A stretch of 64,000 nt of DNA, taken from NCBI GenBank assembly GCA_000310025.1, contig FN649751.1:5342253-5406252 (forward strand), read 5' to 3'. The notes under the pieces were generated by a model that saw only the letters and a program-made list of their open reading frames with translations, searched no databases and was not told where the DNA came from. This document shows, piece by piece, positions 40,301 through 49,800 of the stretch (the first letter of the stretch is position 1; the number at the start of each line of letters is the position of its first letter). Source of the stretch: Ectocarpus siliculosus (taxonomy: Eukaryota > Sar > Phaeophyceae > Ectocarpales > Ectocarpaceae). Both the position numbers and the translations under genes were made by a program.

Positions 40301-41856
40301 ATGATCTTCTCGAAGCCGAAGAGGTTGCTGTAGAAGCACACGAAGGTGTTAGTGACGTACATGCGTCCGTGGAGCAGGATTCGGCTCTCCACAGCGCACG
40401 AGAAGTCTGCAACGAAAAGGAATAGTACCGCGAGAACCGTTCCTTAGAAGGGGCAAGTGTCCAGATTTACGCAACGATTGTACTCACCACTACTGTACTC
40501 GGGGCCAAGGGAGGCCTGCAACACGCCAAAAGGTCGCCGCCTGCAGGGGCATCACCGCACGCTGCATCACCGCACGAAAAGGAAATCATACTTGTGGCGG
40601 GCAAGCCGCGACATGTTGCTCAGCACTGCAACTTGAACCAAGCTGCGTGGGCCACAGCGGTGGTTGCTATTCGTGTAACCCTGTGTATGTTACCACGTCG
40701 TAACATCTGAAACACTCGTCCGCGCGGTAGGATAGTGCGGGCCAGCAGCAACAAAGCAGGCGGGTGCCGCAAACAACGAGATATTTCTGGCGCCAGGAGC
40801 GTACATATAGTCCACAGACAGACACGCGAGACGTTTTTGTCCCCAAGTCGCCAAGTTTGCTTCTACCTCCTTCCGTCCTCTCCACAGCAGTAGCTCTTAC
40901 GCATACTATGCTAAAAAGTCGTCTGCAGACTGGAGACCCGGGGGTCGATCGATCGATCGATCAGGACACTCGAATCTGCCGGTCCGCCCTTGTTTCGGTC
41001 ATGGAACACGCGGGCACGCCGTTTGGTTTGACTTCTCCACCACCAGCGGCGCATCCTACACGGTGCACGAGAAATATCGCTCGGCACATGTTTCAAGAGG
41101 TGGCTTCCGCGCAGCTCGCTCATCCCCTCCCTCTCTCTCGAGGCATATGCAACCACACTATTAATAGTAGTAACTGATGCTGCCGCCACCCCTTACAACC
41201 ACAGCAGTATTATATCAATGTAACTCATGCTGCCGCTTCCTACAGCAGTATCAGCCTAAATATCAGCCTACATTATCAGAGCGTGACACCACGGGAGCTG
41301 TATGCTCACTTGCTGTGCCAAGCAAAACAAAACGGTGGTTGTCTCTCTCTCTCGGCACCAGCTCTGTGATACTTCATCACGGTCTAGCAAAAGGTGACCG
41401 GGGCACCTGTGTACCAAGTGGAACGCGGTGTAGCTATGCTTTGGGGTGATTGGGGCGTGTACATATAGCAGCGGGGAGAGCATGAGACAAGGAGAAGCAG
41501 AAGCAACAACCAGAGCGCCAACGGAAAGTCTGCTGCGGGGAAAATCAACTGGAAAAAAAAGACGTGCGCGTTTTCAAGCCTGCCCTTACAATCTCCGGCA
41601 TCATGCAGAGTAGTACACACAGAAGCTGCCCACCTTCCACAGGCTTGCCGACCTCTCCGAATATAGACCTGACGATGTCCTCCCTGTAGTCCGCCGTGGC
41701 CGAATCCGACCGCACCACTTTCGCTTGCACTCGCTCCATGATAGACGGCGTTAGTCTGCCTGAGGACCAGTCGGAGCCTGCGGGTGAGCCTCGCGGAGAG
41801 AGTTCCCGTTGTTCACCATCCGCCGCTACTCTCGGAGAAGCTGGGGCTGTGGCCAT
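32327..41856 (-). CDS. GRAM-VASt (Aster/LAM-type) sterol transfer protein, 11 exons
   Basis: Family members sit in the ER at contact sites and move sterols through the VASt (Aster) domain after the GRAM domain senses the partner membrane. Exons: 41856-41653, 40515-40488, 40406-40286, 39186-38944, 38833-38628, 37381-37008, 36024-35803, 35074-34887, 34175-34028, 33449-33326 and 33114-32327, 2646 nt, 881 aa, all phases agreeing. GRAM domain about 70-160 (LLHGRMYVTN, CFYSNLFGFE, KEKTALFIPNAIAI). Linker 160-440 contains a Gln tract of about 12. VASt about 440-620 (LFISNDAE, HPISAPIGPNS, IKFFKSTMFRKTIETKS). The C-terminal part is His/Pro- and Gly-rich with one membrane segment (WLFSFAAVPWLLLALVLVA) at about 790-812. 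The 28-nt exon, the exon at 38833 and the 5' exon (donor GAG|GTCGGC) are the least certain. Confidence 0.88.
34618..34852 (+). mobile_element. MITE copy 3 (diverged)
   Basis: Starts TACCGTTGTAGGTTGCATTC and shares with copies 1 and 2 the blocks AAGATAAC, CCCCCTTGG, GAGCTCGACTACTCCACGAC and GAAGAGGA. The right end has a matching but decayed inverted repeat. It lies in the GRAM-VASt intron 34176-34886. The right boundary is approximate. Confidence 0.75.
37330..37366 (-). repeat. CAG repeat encoding polyglutamine
   Basis: About 12 CAG codons in the GRAM-VASt linker exon 37381-37008, read as CTG on the plus strand. The tract is nearly pure, so it is likely to vary in length between individuals. 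Confidence 0.9.
38005..38044. repeat. Two perfect 20-bp tandem units
   Basis: ATCGCAACAAGACATCTAGT occurs twice head to tail, preceded by a CACATCA/CACGACA-rich stretch from about 37960. It lies in the GRAM-VASt intron 37382-38627. Confidence 0.85.
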
Positions 41857-43227
41857 GCTTCTGCTGGAGAGGGCTGACGACAGAATAAAACGTTCTGCCC
41901 AGCAGCAGCAGCTGGCAGCTGGCACCTGTCCGGCCGGACCTGACCTGAGGATTGGGGGACCTCTGGAATGGAATTGTGGGGGTATGGGGGGGGTCATGTG
42001 CATGTGTATCTGAACACAGCAAGTATTGTGTAGTGATGACGGGCGGGGTATAAAGCCATATAGTATAGATACGCAAGACGGTTACCAAACTGTCTTGTTG
42101 ACCTTGTTACCCACGGGGGAGATATCACCGTGTGCTGCTCGGGAAATCGTGGAAAAACAGAATTTTCGCTGACTCTATGGAGTCATGGCTAATCTATCTT
42201 AGACTCTTTTTTAGAAAGTAAACATAACCTCACAGAAAGAGTATAGCCGTTCGAGATATAACCTCAGTCGTGTGTGTGTGTTTTGGTCCCATCCAATCTT
42301 ACTTGTTCCCTGCAGGCAAAGAGCGAATTTGTTGAGATTAAAACAAGACTTGTATCCTGGACGCAACCAGCCCTTCAATTAATGCAAACATGAATTTGTG
42401 AGCAGAATAGTGCCAGCAAAGAAAAAAGTTGGATCAAAGTGGCTCGTGCTTCTTCGCACCTATGATTTATTTTGGCACGTTACTGCTCGTTCGTGGACGC
42501 AATATCACCCAAGGTCTCATGCGTACGCGAGCGTTGTTGGGCACGTCAACGCGGCTTCAGGGTCGAAAAACATGTACGTATATTTGGTTTCATCTGTCTC
42601 TTCGCCCCCCGATGAGACTCTCTATATACTCTATAGGTTGGGTTGGGTTGGGTTAGGTTTTGGGTAGGGTAGGGTTGGGTAAGGTAGGGTTGGGTCGGTC
42701 GGTCGGTCAGTCGATCGGGCGGCCTTGGGCCGCCTTCATCGATCGCGCCGCCGTCTCTCCGTCGATCGTCGCCGTCGATCGCCCTCGTACTCTATATATA
42801 TATACTCTGCTTTGTGAAGAATAAAGGCAACAGCAGTAAGCGCCTCTCTGGGCCCGCTCTCAATGCGTGACCCTTGAAGCCCCAGATGCTATCTCTAGCG
42901 ACAATTTCGCGCCCACAACACTGGTACATCACTTGTTGTAGCAGTACTTTTTGCTGGCAGCATCTCGACCAACGACACGCCGAGCCAGATAGATAATAAG
43001 ACATTCAAGGTAAAACTAACTCTAGCACACAACCAAACAACAGGTCCTGCTGCGCCACCTCTCCGCGAGAAAGACTTTATCTTTCTGCACGATAGTTGGT
43101 TTCGCCCATACCCCGTTGCGCTGCCTCTCCAGCACCACAAGCAAAACAAGCGCGATTCCCTTTCATTTCTACCAGTGAAGTTTCGCGGAGCATTGCCCCC
43201 CCCCCCCCCCCCCCGCCCCCTCTTCAG
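41857..43227. other. Divergent intergenic region with no antiporter membrane exons
   Basis: Lies between the GRAM-VASt start and the first recognisable antiporter exon. No exon encoding transmembrane helices was found here on the plus strand although the antiporter needs several. Contains AT-rich TATATA tracts (about 42622 and 42795) and a G-rich repeat. Confidence 0.5.
42637..42715 (+). repeat. G-rich GGGTTG/GGGTAG repeat
   Basis: Degenerate array of GGGTTG, GGGTTAGG, GGGTAGG and then GGTC units, followed by a GATCG-rich stretch. It resembles telomere-type repeats only loosely, with no regular TTTAGGG or TTAGGG unit. Confidence 0.7.
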
Positions 43228-45114
43228 GCGGAGAGTTCGCGTTCGTGGTCCTGTCCCTCTCCCAGCGCCTCGGCGTCTTGCCCGACGAGCTCAACAGGCT
43301 TCTCATCGGAGTCGTGGTGCTCTCGATGGCGCTCACCCCCGCCCTGTCGGAGCTGGGAGACCTGGCTAGTGAGAAGCTGATAGAGGCCGCGACCAAGAGC
43401 GGCATGGCGAGCGCGGTGGCGGGCCTCGAGCTCAAGGGCCCGGCCGGGGAGGGGGAAGGGAAGGGGCTCGGCGGGCAGGAGAAGGTGGTTATCTGCGGTT
43501 TCGGGCCCGTTGGACAGATCGTCGGCAGGTGCGTGTGTGTGTTTGTGTGTGCTTGCTTGTTAAGTATCGACCGCGCTATGTCACCGGCTGACCAATGAAA
43601 AGGGCCTCATCAGTCTCGGTGCGATTGAAAGCACGAAATGCTTTTAAAGGCCACAGTGCGTGTGTGTGCGTTGTGTTGTAGTCAGCATCGACCGCGCTGC
43701 GTAGGTAACCGACTGACCGATGAAAAGGACGTCAGTCTCGGTGCGGCTGAAAACGCAATATGCTTCTCAAGGCCATGATCTGGGACCCCGTGAGGGGGAG
43801 TCATGGGGGACGGGACAGTACTTGTGCGGGTTCAAGACAGAAACGGTAGCAGCAGAAGAAAACTGTGCGTGTGTGTGTCTCGGCGTGTGTTTCCTTGTCC
43901 CTCTTGATTGGCGTTGGGGGATGGGGCGGGTGTACTCATGTAAGGCCCGCTCACAGACGCTTCAGCAATGGGGACTCGGGAGGAAGAGCACTGACGGCCT
44001 CCATCGACCGTTGACCTTGCATCCCTACAATGCGGGGACGGAGCGATAGATGCCGGGTTTTCGCCGGCCCAGGCTTCGTTTTACAAGGCAGGAAGTTGAC
44101 CATCATCTTTGCGGTTGCTGTGCCACACCAGATATGCGGAGGGGCGGGGGCGAAAACAACGATACTATCGTAAGTTATTCTCACCTCGTGCGGATTTATC
44201 TCGTTAGAATCCAGACAAGCTGAGATACCACCAGCCGATCCACGATATTAAAGAGCCTCGTACCACGGACGATGCGCCGTGTTTTGTTTCTCCCCTGCTC
44301 TGGCAGCTTGCTGAGCACGCCCGTCATCAAAGACAAGCTGGGAGCGGACTACGTCGCCTTCGACCTCAACCCGATACGGGTAAGGCAGAGCATGGAGCAG
44401 GGCTTCCCGGTATTCTACGGGGACGGTACCGAGCCTGAGGTCCTCAAGACGGCGGGAATGGGGAACCCGAAGGTGAGACGAGATAAGATGAAGAGCAAGG
44501 GGGGGGGGGGGGGGCGCGAGCCGTAGTAAGAAGTGTGTTTTCTGTTCGCTCAACAGCAGTAGCGATAGTGCACGGTGCCTTGGGTGAGGTGAGGGTCAGG
44601 CTGGTCGAATGTGCGTGCGATGTATCAAGCTGCTGCTGGGCTGTACCTAGCGCGTAGTTCCCGTGAAAAAAAACAAACAAAAACAATTCGTTTAGCTTGA
44701 CTGCTTTGAGACCACAGCGTGGTAGGCGCTCAATCGCGCTGTGCCTAGCCTCCGCGTGTTGTTCGGCGACCTTGAACCACAGTGACGGCGAACGAACGGC
44801 GGCACTCACCTTGTAGACTCATAACGCAATCCACCGCCTAACTGCCTTACTGCTGCCTCACTGGCTGTCGATAGTAGCTCGCAAACTTTCACGCCACCTC
44901 CCCCTCCGCCACTAACGATGGTGTGGCTCTCTGCTTTTGCTATGTCTCATCAGGCGATAGTAGTCACATACAGCAACAAGGAGGTCAGCAACCAGGCCGT
45001 GGAGAGGCTTCACCAGGCCTTCCCCGGAACGCCGATTTTCGTGCGAGCGACGGATTACGAGCAGTACCTCTCGCTGCAGGATTTCGGCGCGACGGCGGTG
45101 GTCAGCGATCTCAG
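43228..45114 (+). CDS. KEA/KefB-type K+/H+ antiporter, C-terminal part, incomplete at both ends
   Basis: Cation/proton antiporter 2 family member; plant KEA homologues act in plastid or endomembranes. Exons 43228-43528, 44307-44472 and 44954-45114 agree in phase. The first encodes the last antiporter helix region (GGEFAFVVLSLSQRLGVLP, then LLIGVVVLSMALTP). It continues into a TrkA-N/RCK nucleotide-binding domain: VVICGFGPVGQIVG Rossmann loop, AFDLNP with the acidic residue after strand 2, VFYGDGTEPEVLKTAGM, then AIVVTYSNKEVSNQAV and IFVRATD. The last exon ends in a good donor (CAG|GTGACG), so the gene goes on into the N gap. The roughly 270 N-terminal residues with the other helices were not found upstream. 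Confidence 0.88.
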
Positions 45115-45147
45115 GTGACGACACCGCCGAGGGGGGAGAAACATGCG

Positions 45148-45153
45148 TTGTTG

Positions 45154-45185
<32 letters not shown>

Positions 45186-45212
45186 GGTGTTTCTGCTGCT
45201 GTTGTTGTTGTT
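45148..45212 (+). repeat. (GTT)n/(GTG)n trinucleotide run
   Basis: Runs of TTG, then GTG, then TTG units in the intron after the last visible antiporter exon. Similar GTT runs occur at about 56285-56315 in a CWC22 intron. Confidence 0.85.
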
Positions 45213-45351
45213 GTTGAAGCTCTATAGTAGTTACGCTAACCTTCGCTTCACTACCGCCACACCATTGTCGTGTGCCTCCCCTACCCCCCCCCCCCCCCTG
45301 GTTCTTCCTTCCGGGGGATAAGCATCCCTCTGGGGGCTCAACTTTTGGAAA

Positions 45352-45451
45352 NNNNNNNNNNNNNNNNNNNNNNNNNNNNNNNNNNNNNNNNNNNNNNNNN
45401 NNNNNNNNNNNNNNNNNNNNNNNNNNNNNNNNNNNNNNNNNNNNNNNNNNN
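45352..45451. other. Assembly gap of 100 N
   Basis: Exactly one block of 100 N, a conventional gap of unknown size. It interrupts the 3' part of the antiporter gene. Confidence 0.99.
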
Positions 45452-46110
45452 GGGGGGACGTTGGAGCCTCGTGTGGTTTTTTTTGGGGGAATTGTGGGGC
45501 CCCAACCAGGGGGTGTTGATTTTTGTAAAAAATATTTTTGGTGGGGGGTTTTTGTCCGAGGGCACGGGGGGGCCGGGTGGTTATTTGGCGTTTAGGGGAA
45601 AAAGTATTTTTGGGTAAGAGGAAAAAATAGGTGTTGGTGGGGCTCTTTTTTGGGGGAAGGGTTTTTTTTTTTTGGGGGGGTTTGGGTTTTGCCCTTTGCC
45701 GGTGGGGGTGTCTTTTCGGCCCCCAAGGCAAAACGGGGGGGGTTTCCTCTTTTTTTCCCAAGAAAAGTTTTGGGGGACTGTTGCCCCCCCCCCCCCCCCC
45801 CCCCCGCAAGTTTCGAAACCGCCACAACATCAGCCCCCCAACAGAGTAAAGGGCTGGCTCTAGCGCCCCCCAAACAAAGCACACAAAGTCCCCCAACCGT
45901 TCTCCCCAAGCAGGTTGAAAACCAATACATACAACTCGACCAGAGGGAAGGCCCTTCCAACCCCGGTCCAAAAAATACAACCCCCCAACACAACCCACCC
46001 CATCCATTCCCCGCGTTTTTATTAGTCGGCTCCCTGCCCCCCCCCCCCCCCCGTGGGCAATCAGCATCAAACTTGACCGGAGGGGTACATAGTCTATCCC
46101 CCCATCGCTA
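45452..46110. other. Homopolymer-rich, probably low-quality contig end
   Basis: G, T and C runs dominate (for example C-runs near 45787-45806 and 46038-46054), with no believable frame. The texture matches the start of the window. Downstream antiporter exons may be hidden or corrupted here. Confidence 0.6.
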
Positions 46111-46315
46111 TTTAGTTTGTCGCGGTGCTACGGGGGGCCTAAAACGACGTATCCCCTAGGGTGGGGCGATCGTACAAAAGCAACTGGGTCCTCGCGTGTT
46201 TCCAACCCAACACTATTGCGACACGCAAGCGCGAGCGAGCGACAATACTGAATTAGGGTGCGTCGCGGACAGCGCATTCCACAAACGAACGCGCGAGAAA
46301 CAAACGAAACCAAAC

Positions 46316-46430
<115 letters not shown>

Positions 46431-46899
46431 AGTCCCGGGTGGGTGGGACCAACCAATCAACCTTGAGCCTTTGTGTTAAGATGCTGTGGGCCAACGCATC
46501 CCCTCATCCATAACGACGAGACTGCTTGTTCGCGGTGGTCCACCTCTAGCGCACCCCCGTGGCTGCAGCGCTCGCTGCCTTCTTCGGGGAGGACGCACTC
46601 TTCTTCCGTCACGTATCATGAAGCAGATGTTCTAACTCTACGGCGACATGACACCCCGCGGCGGCAGCGCGGAGGCAGCCATGGCTACTTAGGTCCCGTT
46701 CACGTGTCGGTGTGTACTTGAGCACGAAAATGATATTAGCCTTCAAGTTCGGGGTTAGACTCCTTAATTTCTCGGGTCACCCGAGCTCGCTTGCCTCGCT
46801 GCTCTTTTCCTTCGCTGGCGTGAGTCTTGGGTCGTCGCTCGCCATCAAACAAGCGGTCCAATCTCCCGGTGGTTGCAAGTGAAGGGTGGGCGTGGTCGC

Positions 46900-49800
46900 C
46901 TATTTCTTCGCGGGCGGCGAGCCTCCCGCCGTCATCTTGGGGTCGTCAGGCAGCTGTCGAGCGATATCCGACAGCTCCAAGATCCGCATCTCTCTTGTCA
47001 GAGTCCCGTCCGTCCTCACCACCGCCTGGTTCCGGCTCTTGATGATGCCAACGACTATCGCCGTTCTCCCCTTATCCGGCCCCTTGAGGATAAGTACCTG
47101 TTTCCGGTCACAAGGTCAAGACGAAAAGAAATCATCACGTTACACGCAGCAGTGTAACGACTTGCACCATAAAAGAGACAACACTTGCGTGAAGAGAGTG
47201 ATGTCACATTTTCACCCCGAATCTATCCTCCGCGGCAAGACCCTGCTGTACATGTTACTCACGTCCAGGAATTGAGACCCCCCCTACCAACTGTTGTACA
47301 CTTCGCGATTCGGGCGTGTTGGCTTCTGATAGCATCGGCCGCGAAATCGGGCCTGCCAAAAACAAAAGAGATTCCACTCTTTTCTTGGTGGACATGAACA
47401 TAAAAAATGTCATTTAGACGAGATACGTGGTTGTCCTCACCGAAGGGCCGAAAACAAAGAGAGTCCACTCGTTTGATATGAATAGAGCACGAAAAAGGAG
47501 TAATCAATTGTCGGCACGATGCGTGGTTGCCCAATTCGTGACACCAAATCTCACCGCATCTCGGACCGCCAGCGGGACCTTCGAGTCTCGTTCGTAGCGG
47601 AGCATTTCGTCGGGGATGTCCATGAAGAACTTCTCCGTGTTAGACACCGGGTCGTACCTGCGATGCGGCGGAACCACCGACCGCGAAGAGGCACAACAAG
47701 GGACCGCAGTGGGTCAACGGAGCAATAGGAGGTTCGCGGCCATGGTTCTCCCAGGCTCAGGAAAAGGGTCTGCACCCACCCGTGTTTGCGAAGGAAGCGG
47801 CAGGTTCACAAAACAAATGACCTCTCCCGTTAAGTTTCCTGTTCGGAGGCATGAACACATGAACACGCCAACGTCGGAACCCATGACTTTTTTCAAGGCC
47901 TGGGCCGCCAAAACGCGCTCCTGCTGTACGCATACAACAGGCCCCCGCACTTGAGAACTTGGCCGTGAAGAAATTGATATGTATAGCCTCGAAAAGCTCA
48001 AATCTAAGTAACTTGAGCACCATTAGCGAACTTTGTTAAGAATCCCTACACCACAACCTATACCTATATAGCGGCCATTTGTAGCGTAACGCTAGAAACT
48101 AAGGACCTCAGAACAAGAGGTTCTTGAGCGCGGGAGCTGATTGTATGCTTACAAAGGGGCGGCGCATTATTTCGCGACTCACGCTGGAACAATGTTTCCC
48201 GCCTTCAAGAACCTGTCGTAGCTCAAGGCCAGCTTGACGTACGCCTTTTCCGACCCCTTGACCTTCTTCGCCATCGATGCCTGGTGCGCGGCGAATGCCA
48301 GCACAAGTGTCGGGGGACGTTAGAGCACGCTCTCCAGCACCAAGCTGATGCTTGTTAGATACCCCCAGAGCAAGATGCAGAACCTGCATTGATTGACTCA
48401 CACAGCAGTTTGTCTTGCTGTGCCTGCCTCTCTCCGAAACTGTAACCATCTGCTCGCAATGTTCCGCGTTCCGTTCTCCCCCGTGCTCTGTCTCAGTCTC
48501 TCTCGCCCTCTCTTTCTCTGCCCCTGCCTGCTTGTCTGTCTCTTTCTCGTTGAACCCCGGTTTCAAGGAAGCGCTACCCAACGCGACAACCTGGAGAAAC
48601 TCAACTTAACGAGGAGTGTCAAATACCAGAGTAAGACCCGGTCCGCCATCACTTATCGGTCGGATCTGGGGAAACAAACCCACTCGGTGACTATACAGAT
48701 CAGCAATCCTTCCACGTATTGCGGAGGGGCACCCAAGTAGCGTGCCCTTTACAGTAGTGGCGGCTACGACGTAAGACACTCTACACATGAGTTCGTGCGG
48801 ATACAAGAGAGTAAATAGTGGCGTGTGTGTCCCTGTCACGAGAAAAACGGGGTACTTCATAGCACGGGTTGAAAAGAAAGCCTGTAACTAAAATTCGGTT
48901 GTCACGCACTCTCCTATATCGTAACCACTACCGAGATTTCAACAGGCGTACAAGAAGTGTGGTGCCATTTTCGTGTTGCGAGATGTTGTTCCGAACACTA
49001 ACACTCCCCCTACTTGGCAAAGCGAGGCAAAGCGAGAAGGTGCCAGTCCGTGGTACAATCTGGCGCGTACCACAAAAACATAAAAAAACAGGACCCGAAT
49101 ACCAATAGCTTTGATCCGCACACAAGCCCCGCCCCCAGTTACGTGAGGGTCCTAGAACGATGGGAACATACGTGCCACAAAGAGACCGAACACCTCCCTC
49201 TCGATTAAACCGTTTTCCGCGCGCCATATGTTGTGTAGAGCGTGGCAAGACCAACAGCAGTAGACGGGCACGCTCAGCATGGCGCTACTGCAGTGGTGTA
49301 TCGGCTTCTCGCCCGGTAAGAAGCCGCGACAGCAAAAACAAAACAACACACGTTCCGCTTTCCGGCCCTCGAAACAAGCCACCAACTGGAGCATCCCCCA
49401 TAACTCATTGCCAAACCTGGTACAAGTCATCGACGGCCAGGAAAACGTTCTGCGCCTCCAGCTGCATCGAGTCCCGGGAGCTCACGTCCACCGGCTTGTC
49501 GGTCGGGTACATCCCGTCGATGAGGGCCACGAAATCCCCTTCGCACGTCGCAAACACCCCGAGGAATCCCTTCAGGTAGTCCCAGCTCCGCGAGGTGATG
49601 AGATACTCGACCTCGTCTGAAAACATGGGCGGCGGCGATAGGGCGTAGCGAATGTACGCGGCAGCAGCACGTCTTTAGTAAGGGTCTTCATCGGTTGGTT
49701 TGAAGTGAGGGGGGGTTCTAACGCACGGCACGGGCCGGCGCGCACACACAGGTGTGTCCCACAAACTGCTGCAGTCGGTTCGGCTCGGGAAATCGCTCAA

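Noticed and set aside
42637-42700. True telomeric repeat
   Set aside because: No constant repeat unit; only loosely similar G-rich variants.
45231-46070. 279-codon minus-strand frame
   Set aside because: It runs through the N gap and homopolymer artefacts.
48183-49616. Two separate genes at 46900-48280 and 49417-52752
   Set aside because: The apparent stop after the 49417 exon follows a usable donor (CAG|GTTTGG), and the next exon continues in phase with a sensible helical sequence, so one gene is simpler; transcript data could still split them.
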